64,000 nucleotides of DNA from Holtermannia corniformis (taxonomy: Eukaryota > Basidiomycota > Tremellomycetes > Holtermanniales): assembly GCA_001599935.1 (NCBI GenBank), contig BCIJ01000021.1, positions 172,866 to 236,865 on the forward strand, in the 5' to 3' direction. Below the pieces are notes generated by a model. The model saw only the letters and a list, made by a program, of their open reading frames with translations. It ran no database searches and had not been told where the DNA came from. The position numbers and the translations under genes were made by a program. This document shows positions 20,457 to 31,818 of this stretch, piece after piece. The stretch's first letter is position 1; each line of letters starts with the position of its first letter.

Positions 20457-22338
20457 TTACCGCGTCGACCAGGTAGCTTGGTCGTACCCAGGTGGAAGCA
20501 GACCCCCAATCAAGGGCCCGGCATCATCCTCGCGCCCCTCAATGTGCGGGCTTGAAAGTGGAGACGGCGTTGACGCTGGCATCTTCGACAATGCCGCCCG
20601 TTCGCGCATGATCTTTGCGTCTCTTGACGAAGTCGGCACACTTGACGCACTGGAAGGAGCAAGAAGTGCTAGCTCGGAGTAGCCCATACTCGCCGTGTAC
20701 GACCCGTGCAGATGAGGCGTGGACGCCAGACCGATGTACTGTGACGACGAAGCGCCTGGACCTCGCATCTCCATAGTCTCGCCGTACGCTTGCGGGAGGT
20801 ATAGTGGATCGTCGGCGTCGAGGTCGATGATTGATGTACTCTCCGTAGCACGCGCCTTGCGTCGTCTCCTGATAAGACAAAACGCAAGAAGAGCAAGTAA
20901 CAACAGAGCTGCAGCACCGCCGGCTGCAGCGCCGGCAATCACTGCAGTCTTGGAGCTCGACAAGGACTCTGTGATGGGTGTGGCTGGTGCGCTAGCGCTC
21001 GGTCGAGGTTCAGAAGATGTGGAACTCGATGCTGGAGCCGCCAAGGTCGAATTGCTCCACGTTTGTGTATAAGCGTCTCGGTTGACAAACGTAGCTCGTT
21101 GTACTTACAAGACGACGTAGTCCAGGTCTAGATATCCAGTAATTGCGCGTGCACTCAAGGTGTGAGACGTGTTATCAAGCCCGGCGACTGCAAAGACTGT
21201 TGATATCAGCATACACCCAGCTGTGGCTGTCAACCTACGGGAGGTCACGAGAAACTCTGGAAAGTAGCCATTGAATGAAGATGTTACGCCATCAAGTTCC
21301 ATCTCATATGTGCCGTGGTTGTCGTTGATCGCTCCAAAGACCTGCAGACCATCACCATCACTCTGCAACGAGGGATGATCACTCACCTGGACCGAATAAC
21401 CGGTGAAGTTAAGGCTCCAGTCGCCTTTGCCGGGTATAAACGTGCTACTGTTGAATTCAGCATTGTAGAAAGGCTATGAGAGGGCGACTCACTGGCACGT
21501 CCCGTTATCGTACTCTTCCAACTGAGTGACACGCTTGCCCCAGTCACCACTCGAGTACTTGATCAACGGAGAAGTGTCGTCTACCTTGTTGACGATGCCG
21601 CCAGTTTTGGGACTGGACATGTAGTGAGCGTGGACTTTCAGATCGAACGATAAAGAAATACTCGCATGCTGGTGATTCCAAAGCTGATGTAGTCGATGTC
21701 TGTGAGTCGTCAATGTAGGCCAAGGGTTTGGCAAGCCGTCGCACGAACCCAAATAAGTGCCGTTATCACTGCGCTCGTTAGACAAAGATGGCTTGTGGGT
21801 GATCGTCTACATCCGTCAGCGCCGATTGAGGTGGTAGGTTGCAAGCTCTGCACTCACGAGTGTGTGGTCGCCAAGCTGCAAATCGTCCTTTTCGTACAGG
21901 ATGGCTTGGAATACGTCGGGGATGGCCTTTCCCTTCAAGTTGACGGGACTTTGCTCATCTAGCTTGACCTGCTACGCATCAGAACTGTGCCCATCCGTGT
22001 CCCATATCAAGCATACTGTGTACATCGCGTGATTGTCCCGCTTCGCTCCGAAGATTTGAATGATGTCGCCGTAAAACTTGATTCGGGCAAAGTCATCCTG
22101 AACAATGAAGGTCACCGGAACATATGCGAAGTACAATCACGTACTTCTCTTGCGGTCGTCATGTACGTGTGCATGTAGTACTCATTGATGACGCTATCTG
22201 AGTCATCTCAGCCCTCTTCCTCGGTGCCTCTGACAGACCGTTCGTATAGCCCACGCCCTTTGGTGTCCAAGCCGGTCCAATCGGACTGTTCGAGCCATAC
22301 TCGATCTGTGGGCTTGGGTCATCAAGGGTGATGAGCAT
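20457..22338 (-). CDS. Receptor-like single-pass membrane protein, paralogue 3
   Basis: Best-resolved member of the trio. Ectodomain repeat 1 has LDDPSPQIEYGS (22330), FARIKFYGDIIQIFGAKR-NHAMY (22075), LDEQSPVNLKG (21950), and YEKDDLQLGDHT. Repeat 2 has KVDDTSPLIKYSSGDW (21580), YDNGT (21500), GYSVQVFGAINDNHGTYEMELDG (21390-21290) and LDLDYVVL (21110). A Ser/Pro/Ala linker precedes the TM (AVIAGAAAGGAAALLLLALLAFCLI, about 20955-20880), then RRRRK and a tail with GREDDAGPLIGGLLPPGYDQAT, stopping at 20457. Each repeat is therefore a beta-rich domain of about 140 residues. The signal-peptide exon upstream of the Met of MLITLDD was not resolved. The gene is divergent from the HAD pair. Confidence 0.75.
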
Positions 22339-22960
22339 CGCGGCCAACGCTAGAACATCGTTAGACCTCTGGTATGCCAAGCACCGACCGTCGTACTTAC
22401 GGCGCCGGTAACGCCCTACTCGACGAGACTGGGCAAGTATAGGTAGACGTCAACTGCTTGGTCTTTGTTTCATGGTGTGGCGTGCCCTCTGTGCACAGAG
22501 ATGATCCCTGTCAGAAGCAACGTCCACAGCGGCGGTGCGGGGCAGTGTTGAAACGAAAGGGGCCGCGATGATCCTTCCGGGAAAAGTGGCAAGTGGCACC
22601 ACGGTTCACGCAGGTTTCCAGTTCTGCACATCAGGCTGTCTCCACATCGTGTCATGCAGTCAATCACTGCAGTCGAAGCTGCTCAAGCTCCGCTGCCTTG
22701 TTAAAGACGGAGCAAAGTGATGCCGATGAAGCCCCTTGAAACGTAGCATCGCTACATAGCCATCAGGATCGTCCGTCAAGCCGCCATGACCGTGCGTCCG
22801 ACTCACAGAGGGGCAGGAGTGTAGCTTAACCCTGTTCGATCTCTTTTCAGAAGCACAAAGGATCAAAGGTCTTAAAGGAACATGGGCCTTCGTCGCATCT
22901 CATGGTATAACAAGTCACAGAAGCTGCGCTAATCACGCCCACACCTTCCCTGAGACGAAA
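22339..22960. promoter_or_regulatory. Divergent promoter region, receptor-like 3 and HAD copy 1
   Basis: About 620 bases separate the two divergent coding regions. It contains the leader block shared with paralogue 2 (22525-22605). A probable intron (GTAAGTAC at 22402 reading left, acceptor GTTCTAG) shows that a 5' exon of the receptor-like gene lies here. No separate gene was seen. Confidence 0.35.
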
Positions 22961-23947
22961 ATGGCCTCATCAAATACCCGTCAAGCAATCGCTGTCGACT
23001 TTAACAATGTCATGGCAGCAACGTTCGCGGGGATCTACGGAGTCCACAACCACAAGTATGGAACTGATCTCGTATTGTACGTTGGTCTAGCTTGAGCTTA
23101 GTACGTCACTCATCGACATGGCAGTGACGATAAGGAGGCATTGTTCTTCTATCAGAACCGCGGCTGGGGCTCGCCAACCGGTATTCTCCCTCTTCATCTC
23201 ATGGTACTAGCTCACCTCCCACAGCGGTCGAACGCAAGCTGAAGGAGATGGGCGATGTCCTTCCCAGCACAAAAGCGATGCCCGGTCTTCACGCCGCTCT
23301 TGAAAAGCTTCACGCACGCGGACACCCAATGTACATCATCAGCAGCCGTGGCGCCGACGCCGAGCCCGCCATCCGAACATGGCTCAAGCGGGAGAATATT
23401 TCGCTCGGAGATGGCCCGGACAACCTCTTCCAGGGCCTGTATACCAGTGGCGCCTGGGCCTTGACCGAGGACAAACAAGATAAAGTTGTGGAGAATGCCA
23501 AATCCTCGCAGCAGGCCGAACCGACTGACCGTGACTTGCTCGAAAGATACAAAGCTTCCGTCCAATCGGGGAAAGGTGCAGTTGCCAAGCTGCAGGTACG
23601 TACAGCCCGAAAGCTACGAGCTGTACGTGACGGATTGGCTGATACACACAAAGATCATGCGCAAGCTAGGCACTACGCTGCTCATCGACGACTCCTACGC
23701 CAACCTCGGCCCGTTATTCGACGAAACGATCGAGGGACCGAAACCTGCATGCTTACTTTTTGGGCCGTTTGCATGGTCATACACGCAGACTACATTCAAG
23801 AAACCGGCTGATTTCCTTACATACGACGAAAGACATGCAGCGGGGACGCTCGAATACGGAGAGCCGGTGCAGCTCGCGCCGGGTGTGGATCGTGTCAAGG
23901 ATTGGGATGAGGTGGTGGCGTGGGTTGAGCATTGGGATGCGGCATGA
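22961..23947 (+). CDS. HAD-like hydrolase paralogue 1 (altered catalytic motif)
   Basis: Exons: 22961-23076, 23125-23180, 23225-23595, 23654-23947, giving 278 residues. The fold is suggested by motif I near the N-terminus (IAVDFNNVM, residues 11-19), an IISSRG motif (strand-Ser/Thr region, about residue 93), a conserved Lys-containing helix (YKASVQSGKGAVAKL), and a late LLIDDSY block followed by GP, as in HAD motif IV. Motif I reads D-F-N-N: the nucleophile position is Asp13, but the usual second Asp is Asn15. The tandem paralogue keeps D-F-D-D. Loss of the general acid/base would be expected to weaken phosphatase activity. Exons 2 and 3 have exactly the same lengths as in the paralogue (56 and 371 bases). 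The substrate is unknown; nucleotidase-like relatives are known in the superfamily. Confidence 0.75.
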
Positions 23948-24160
23948 GGACGCCAGTGTGCCGTTGCAGCGCAGTGACTTCAGCATGCATTCGACTCAGC
24001 TCTCTCGCTGTGCGAGTTTGATGCCGCACCCTTCCTCATTCCGCGCCACCTTATGTCGCATTGACAACGGATGTGGCTGCAAAAGAGGCCTCCTTTGTCT
24101 TCCACTGGGCTGAGTCCAACATGCTTGAGGATCCTTGGCTAGTCTAATCTGACATCCATC

Positions 24161-25191
24161 ATGACAAACGTCGCCAGCGCGCCAAGCAACGCCATTCCGA
24201 CTTCAGAGCCGTGTAAGCGCACAATCGCGATCGACTTTGACGATGTGATGGCTGCTACTATCGTAGCACTAACGGCCGAGCATAATGCTCTGTACGGTAC
24301 AGATCTCACAAAGTGGGTGGGCTCGCTGAATCTGTTACTGCGCGGATTGATGAGTGGACCTCAGGAAAGACATCGAATCCAACTTCTTGTATCAGAACCG
24401 CGGCTGGGGCTCGCCCCTTGGTACGCAGCGCAGTGCAGCCTGCCAGAACACAAGCTAATCTTCGTAGATGTCGAGCGGAAGCTGAAGGAAATGGGCGACA
24501 TCTTGCACAAGACGAAACCTCTCCCCGGTCTGCTGGATGCGCTCAAGCGCTTGCACGCAAAGGGGCACCCGCTACATGTAGTGACTGCCCGTGGGGTGGC
24601 CGGCGAGCCACACGTACGCGAGTGGTTGAAAGCCCAGGATATCACCATAGGGCAGAGCTCTACGGACTTGATACAAGGTCTTCACATGCGCGGCTCTTGG
24701 AAGAGCGCTGAGGACATCGCAAATGAGCAAGCAGACACCTCGGGCAACGCAAAGCCGACCGAAGTAACGAATCAGACCCTGCTCGAAAGCTACAAAGCGT
24801 CAGTGCAGCAAGGCAAAGGCGCTCTGGCCAAGCTTGAGGTGAAGTCTTTAGTCAATAGCGACCGGTAACTCACCTTGACCAGGCCTGTCGCCGCATCGGG
24901 GCCCACTTGCTGATTGAAGACTCGTACACAAACATTGGTCCTATTTTCAGCCAGCCACCTGGTTTCAAGCCTACTTGCCTGCTGTTTGGCGACTACGCCT
25001 GGACCAAGCGTCGCACAACTTTCACTGACCCGGTCGATATGCTGACGTACGACGAGCGCGCGGCAGCAGGTCATCAAAGCTTTGGCGAAGAAGTCAAGTT
25101 GGCGCTCGGAGTGAGTCGCGCGAAAGACTGGGACGCGGTAGTGTCTTGGGTTGAAGAGTGGGACAAGGTCGCGAGCCCTACGCCCCGCTGA
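24161..25191 (+). CDS. HAD-like hydrolase paralogue 2 (intact DxD motif)
   Basis: Exons: 24161-24312, 24365-24420, 24468-24838, 24883-25191, giving 295 residues. Motif I is IAIDFDDVM with Asp25 and Asp27, as expected for a functional HAD phosphatase. Also seen are HVVTARG (motif II region), YKASVQQGKGALAKL and LLIEDSYTNIGP. Shared surface motifs with paralogue 1 include YQNRGWGSP, RKLKEMGD, FLTYDERAAAG-like and KDWDxVVxWVE near the C-terminus. No signal peptide, so probably cytosolic. It begins 213 bases after paralogue 1 and ends 32 bases from the convergent ELP1 stop, a very tight tail-to-tail arrangement. Substrate not predictable from sequence. Confidence 0.8.
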
Positions 25192-25223
25192 TCTACTCTC
25201 TGTACCACAACATGGGTATGCAT

Positions 25224-28200
25224 CTACTGTCGGTAGAAGCTCAGGCCGTCCCATGGTTTCACGACGGGTCGTATCACCTCTACCAGGCCTCCACCGGCGC
25301 CTTCAGAGACCCCTTCCATCATGGCCTCTCGATCAGCCCAGGCGGCGTCGATAGAAGCATCGAGTTTATCGCGCAACTTGCGCACAGCTTGGTGTAGGCC
25401 GGCGCCCGCCTCGCAGATATCCTCTGTCGAAAGGAAAGTATGCGCAAAAAGTGTTTCCACCTCGTCTAAGCGTTCCGTTAGCTTTGTGTCGTTCGCGACC
25501 AGCCGACGTACCCGTCTTCTCGTCCACTCGCACGACCAGCCGTCCGATACTAGCCAGGAGGTACTCGTACTCATCAACAGTTCCCTTCCGACCAGCTGCG
25601 CGTCGTTTAGGCTTTCGCTTCGACTTGTTTGTGGCATTTGTCATCCTGCGGGTTGGTGAGCTTGGTGAATAACGGGGTTGCCCATAATACGCACCCAGTA
25701 GCTTTGGTCGTCTGCGAGAAGACTGTCGTCGGGGCCACCGTGTACCTCGTAAAGGCCGTCGCGACCGTCGTAGCATTCGTGGCAACATCGACATTGTCCA
25801 ACGCTGGCTCGTTGTCGATCATATAGAAGGTGTCTGCGTTGGCATGAGCTACTGTCACGGCGCGACCACGAGCCCACGTACCTGGATCGTCCCGCTTGAC
25901 AGTACGCAGCTCGTCGAGCCGTTTCATCTCCTTGTTAAGCTGCCCATCCATCTCTTCAAACAGCTCGTTGTATTGGTCAATACTCTCATCCAGCGCGGGG
26001 TCGAGCACGTCCTCTAGGAGTTCGGGACGGTTCTTGACGGTAATCTGGAGCAGGCGTTAGTGATCATCCACACTAAGCCTAGGACGTACGATTCGCTTGG
26101 CTTCCGAAAAGGCCATACCGCGACACAGCACGTCAACGGCCGCGTCAACGTTGTCGCCGTGCTCTAGGTACACTTGAGCCGCTTCAAGTGGTCGGCCCCG
26201 CGACGAGAGGTGATCTAGTAATTCAGCAAGTGATCACGAATGGAGCTGGGGAACATACCAGCAACCCTTTCGCACATGCCGACTAGCTCGCAGCCTTGGA
26301 CTCCCTCGGTCAGGGCGAGGGCAAACAACTCTCGCCAAGCGTGGGCCTTTTCGTAAGCCTTGATCGCTTTCCGCGGCTGCTTTGCGACCTGGTAGGCTAC
26401 GAAAATCAGTACGCGGATGCCAGAAGAGTAACGAAACAAACCCAACGCTGCATCGCGAAAGTCTCGTTGGTCGTACAGATGGTCGCCGTACAAGTTGTAG
26501 ATAACCTAGTCATGCTCAGCATGCACCATCCGCCATGATCATCACGTACCACAGACTGATCCGGTGCATCCTTGTACAGTTTCAAGGCCTCGATATACAA
26601 GTCGTGTTTGTCGACATATGCAGCCGCATCGTCGAAGCGCGAAAGCCCTGAACACGAGTCAGCCCCATCACAGGTCGATCAGGCATTCGTTCTCACCCGC
26701 AGCATGCAAGCTGTGCAGCGCCTTGACCCTTCGCTCGAGGTGATCGTCGATCCTGAACCGCTGCTCGAATTTGTCAAGCGCTCGAAGTTCACGCAGGAAC
26801 GGCAGATATTCTTTCGGATCCTGCTTGTATCAGCCTCACCGCACTGCGCTGAGCCCGCCGGATGCTCACCTTTTGCGAGTATTGGGCGACCAGCAAGACC
26901 AAGTGGAAGTTGTACATTCCCAGCGCAACGTCATAGAGCTTGTTGACGTCCGACAAGAAGATGATGTATTTGACGGAATCCTCGACGATTTCAGGATGTT
27001 GCACTGTGACGCATTAACAATCTACCTCGGAAACACCCTACGAGCGATGGGGACGCGCCTTGCAGCTTGAGGAGTACGCCGAGGGCAGCCTCATAGTCGG
27101 GCGGCGACTTGCATACATGGGCCGTCATGACCGTCTCGACGTATTTGACCAAGTCTTTTGCTTCGAGACGCGCGCGGAGCGCGTCACAGATGGAGTTGAC
27201 TTTACTTGTGCTGGATGGGCTAGGGGTACAAGTCAGTCATGCAACGTGACGGGCAGGCGCGACACTCACCCGGCCTTGCTGGAAGGCTTGAGGTCCCGAT
27301 ACGCGGCAGGTGACGTATCTTCCTCGCTACAGTTCATCAGCACTGGGGAGATTGAGAAGGTGGACAGACGTACCTCAAGGACGAGATGAACAGGTTCAGG
27401 TGATCCACCTCGTGCACCTGCTCGACAAAGCGATCAAGCTTGCTCATGAACCCCTCAGGGTCAAGGTCATACAGCAAGTTGAGGTCGATCCGGTGCTTGC
27501 GGCACGTAATCAGTGCGGTGCGGTATTCGGCACTGGTAAGTCAGCTTCGGCGCGCCCAGCCTCTCGCCAAGATATACGTACTTCAAGACGTCCTGGCGAA
27601 CAACAGCGAGTACCAGCGCCCGAGGATAGATCGTCTCCAAGTTCCCGCGCGGCATCTGTAGCACCAAACTCATGGTACTAGGACACGCTGCGACGATCAA
27701 CGACCCGCGCTCGACTCTTCGTGATTCCCATTGAGTCGCGGCGGACGAGACGCCTTCGCCGTGCACGAGGCTCGCAACGGTGCTTAGCGGGGCGTAGAAT
27801 GAGGTGTGAGCGGATGTGGTGTAGATGAGGAAATCGGGCGTGAGCATGAACGAAGTGACGGATGGGCTGACTTCGTATCGGTCGGATGAGGGGTCGGAGA
27901 GGGACGAGGCGGAGAGGTGCGATGTTGATGACAGGGAGATGAGGAGGCCGTGCTCGTGTGATACCTGGAGGGCTGTTGGGCTTGCGGGAAGGAACAGACA
28001 TGGCTCGGCTTGGTCGACTGCAGGGTGTCAGCGCCGAACTCAACAGTAGAGACAGTCGTCTCACGTCGTTGTAGCGCTCCACTCTCAACCTCCAGCACCG
28101 CAAACCCATCACCGACATCCAGCAGCCGATCCGCCAAGCTCTCCAGCTTCACCTCTCTTAAAGTTCCATCCATCGCCCGCACCACCACCTGGTCCCTCAA

Positions 28201-30033
28201 CAAAACTGCAACATCCCCGTCTCGCCCAAGCGCGACCTGCAGCGCCCTCCCCTTGCCTCCACCACTCAAATCCGCCTCGAACCTCAGCTTGGGCTCGGCG
28301 ACCTTGCCGCCACCTCTGATACGCGATCCACCGCCCACGGTAGGAACCTTAGTCTCGAGGTCCCATACTTGGACGTGGCCGTTTGCAAACAATACTGCGA
28401 GGGCGTCGTTGTGTGCCGAGAAGGCGACGTGGAGGGGTGTATGGGGCAGCGTGAGAGTGTACGAGGACATTGGGGGTGGTACGTTTTGCGTGCGAAAGGG
28501 CGTGAGGAGAAGGGATGTACCGTGGACGACGGCGACGGAGGCGGTGTCGTTTGTCATTGCGAGGCGTGAAGCGTACGTGTCCCAGACCCAGGTGCGGGCT
28601 TCGATGTAGTCTGGGTTGATCAGTATGGGCCGCTTTCGGGTGAGCAGCGCAGACGCACCATCACCGGCAATGTACAGCTTGAGCGGGTGTTCAGGGTGCC
28701 ATTGCACAGTGTTGAATCTGGCTTTTGTCGAGCTCGCAGGCGGATAGATCTCCTGCTTGAGATAGTAGTGGTAATTCTTCATCGACCACAGTTGCACTGT
28801 TGTCGTCAGCGCGTTGATTCTCCCCGCAACAAGCGTACTGACCGACATCCCCGGCGGGTCGTTCGATCCATACCGCCAACAGTTCTGAATCGCAATTCCA
28901 CGCCAGCTCGCGCACCCTTCCGCCCTCGGTCTCCCTCAGCTGGAAGCCACCGTGCCTGAGCCCATTCCGCTCCAGCATCGCGACGTCCCATCGACCTTCG
29001 GGGCCATCACCACCCCCTTCGAACCCGTACCGTACGATACTCGCAATCAGATTCCCAGCCGGCCGCCAAGCCAGTGCCGGCTCGAGACCGGGCAATGGCT
29101 CGGACGTGGCACTGAGTTTTGGAGTTGGGTCGCGGCTGTAGACTCGGACTTGGCGGCGCTTGTGTGTTGGCGAGGCAGAGTAGGGGTCGAGGGATGAGAT
29201 GGAGAAGTAGGCTGCGTCGCCGCGGAATGTGATGCGCGGGAGGCTGTCGTCTGATGGGTGGGAGAGGGAAGTGGGGGTTATAGTGGGCGCTTTGGCGGCC
29301 GCTTTGCCTAGCGAGCCGTGGAATTGAGTCGTCTTTGAGCCCCAACCGACATTGATGGGTTGTTCTGTTAACGTCAGCGTCCATATGATAGATGACAAAT
29401 GTGCGACTTACCAGCACCAAAGTCGTCTGTCCGCAATGGCTCCTCATACACGACGTCAAACATCCTCGTCATACACATGACCCTGTCTTCGCCCGTCACG
29501 AGTACAAGCTGCTCGTCATCTGGAGACCAAGTCGCGGCCTTGATCCCGCTCTCAAAGCTCCCAACAACGTCGACCTGTGCGATGCGTGAGTTGGAATCGT
29601 CTTGGCATTTGCGTATGAGGCTCACCGGCGTGGGAAGACCATCTGGCCCCTGCAGCTGTACCGTCCCAATATCTCCACTAGTGAGGATCAAGCACAGTGA
29701 CTGATCATCCGCAAAGTAGCGAAGCGAGACGATGTCGTGTGCACGCGATGGCAGCTCGAAAGGCGCCGCAACGGGCGATGAGAAGGTCGTGAGAGGCTGC
29801 AACGTCAGCTACATTTGTGTAGATCGGTGTTTCTGACTCACATCGACATCCCACCCCTGCTCGCCCTTGACGACCTTCAACAGATCGACTTGGACGCCAT
29901 CATCGTCCTTGCGTTCGACGCTAACAAACAAGCCGCCCGTCTCGGGGTCGACAACGACGGCGGAGATACTGCCGCCAGGAACAAAGTCTCCGACCGCGAC
30001 CTCGTCCAGCCTGAGCGTTGTCAAGCTGCGCAT
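25224..30033 (-). CDS. ELP1: Elongator complex subunit 1 (ELP1/IKI3)
   Basis: Largest Elongator subunit, scaffold of the complex that adds the cm5 group to wobble uridine of tRNAs. The N-terminus (MRSLTTLRLDEV, 30033) leads into WD-type propeller repeats: VVGSFESGIKAATWSPDDEQ and VTGEDRVMCMTR (29600-29440), the family signature VGWGSKTTQFHGS (about 29350), and VWDLETKV (28380-28350). The TPR-like second half has the typical RKHRIDLNLLYDLDPEGF (about 27490-27435) and repeated helical blocks such as DFRDAALGLFRYSS. Near the C-terminus is a basic segment (KSKRKPKRR, about 25620), like the tRNA-binding/NLS region of the family, followed by GTVDEYEYLL. The stop is at 25224. Around a dozen short introns interrupt the 4.8 kb span; not all were placed. 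The length fits the usual 1,300-residue protein. Confidence 0.92.
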
Positions 30034-30732
30034 CCTGCCTTGGGTTGTACTTTGTGGAAGCTGGAAAAGTTGATGTCGATGGACGACTTTGCGGTGATTT
30101 CACGTGGCGCAGTCGCGTATTGCTGCGAGTGATTATAGGCGAACGGCTGACGAGGTTAGGTCTTGTTAGGTACGTGGTAGGCAGGGTTTGTCTAAACTCC
30201 AACGCCGCGGAATCCCGCAAGTTCAAGTCCAATCCCATAGAATGAACCGGACATTTTCGGATGGCACATTGTGAAGGCGCGCGGGGCTTTGCGTTAAGAA
30301 AGGGGTTGAGTGGCTGGGGGCAGTTAAGCGACTTCAAGGCGCGCAACCCTGAATGGGGCTTGGCTGCCTCGTCTACGGTGCTGCGACCTATGTATAGTTA
30401 TGGACGTCGTTGGCAGATCAGACTGGCCATGACTCGGCAATGTAGACGCGCGGACCGTCAGCATGAACAGCTGCAGCATGCAAAGCTTGGGTCAACAGCG
30501 CCGCACGTCACAAACATGACCGGGACACCGCGTTGCTCGAGCTCAATGACGGAGGACCTATCTCACAGCTGCTCTGCTTCCAACGCGCCCCATTTGACAG
30601 CGTCCGTCGGGTGAACAGAACAGGAGCCGGATCGCTACAGAACTCCAAGTGCCACTTTTGCCACTGACGCGTAAACAACTCTTCTTGTTGGACTCTGTTG
30701 AACCGACCGCTCGCTCAACGCTCTCGGGCAGG
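30034..30732. other. Divergent intergenic region ELP1 / kinetochore gene
   Basis: 700 bases between divergent starts. No coding frame with protein-like composition. Promoters of both genes must lie here, but no known element was recognised. Confidence 0.4.
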
Positions 30733-31637
30733 ATGGAAGCCGAGCCAGCGTTCTCGCGGATCATCGTAGAGCAAGAAAGCTCCTGGCTGCGCGTCAAGGA
30801 CAATGTATCGACGGCACTGCAGAACCTGATCGAGACGCGGTTGGGCACGGTGCCGGACGGTGAGAGGGCGGCGTTGCGGGTCGAGCTGGAGCGGAGGTTA
30901 GGTGCGGTGAGTGCACTGCTGATGGGCTGATTGGAGGTATGGGGATGCTGACAAGGTGTAGGCTAAAGAGGAAATGTTCAATCTTGCCAACCCGAATCTA
31001 CGAGTCAATGGACACGACTACGAGGCTTTTGTCCAAGGTGCGTTATGGATCTATCATAGACACTGGCAAAGTCCAGCTCTCGATCATCTCTTTCCATCCT
31101 TCCTGACTCGCTTTCCGACCATGATCACTGCACGACCCCACGCTGACGCTACACTCCAGCGACCGAGCCGTTTGACGAACTGCTCGACCGACGAATATGG
31201 GCCCTCAATTCCGAACGCGTAACGTGGGACTCTACGATCGCCCACAGGCGACAGCAGGCGCCTGGGGGGCTATATCGGTCCGAACAGGACTTGGAGCGGA
31301 GACGACGCGAGGGCGAGTGGGTGGCTGGCGATGGTGGGTGCTAGCTTCGAAGGAAGGAATGGGGTGATGCTGAATCTGGGGGTGCAGTACCGCCTGTATC
31401 TGATAATGAGGGCGAGGGAGGGGGAGGGGCGACGACGGTACCGCCACGACATGGAGAGACAGTCGAGACGTTCAAGGAGGCTATCTCGAACCTGGCGGAT
31501 CTCACCAATGTGCGTCTTCCCGCGCGTCTTCGTCGCGTACGTCCACCGACTCACATACCCAGACTGCACCAGGTCAGCTGCAGAGAGCGACCCGCGCCCA
31601 AGCCGTACGAGAAGAAGTCGGCGCGCTATCACCGTAG
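30733..31637 (+). CDS. Mis14/Nsl1-like kinetochore (MIND complex) protein
   Basis: Exons: 30733-30906, 30962-31037, 31160 to 31509 (see below), 31563-31637. Recognised by the pattern NLANPNLRVNGHDYEAFVQ, then EPFDELLDRRIWALNSERVTWDSTIAHRRQQAP, which matches the Mis14/Nsl1 layout (N-terminal helix, then xEPFDExLxxRxxxL and basic helices). Members bridge the inner kinetochore to Ndc80 within the Mis12/MIND complex. The segment 31160-31509 keeps one frame but has an in-frame TAG at about 31349. Removing a 36-base GT-AG stretch (GTGGGTGG...TTCGAAG, about 31322-31357) restores it. Otherwise the protein would stop at about 145 residues. The last exon reads TAPGQLQRATRAQAVREEV and stops at 31637. 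The assignment rests on visual pattern matching. Confidence 0.6.
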
Positions 31638-31818
31638 CCCGCGTCAGCATTGGACAATACACATCTTGGGAACCCAGTCTCCATCAATCAATGCATGCCA
31701 TCTCGGACCATAGCCGTGTCTCTCCAGTCTTTATAACGTATACGATCGCGCTCGGGGGATATAACAGTGCGTGCAATGCAAGCTATAGTACAGTTGGCGG
31801 GAGCGAGCGCGCGAGCGG
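31638..31818. other. Convergent intergenic gap
   Basis: 181 bases between the stops of the kinetochore gene (plus) and PSR1-type phosphatase (minus). Shared 3' region; no gene. Confidence 0.6.
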
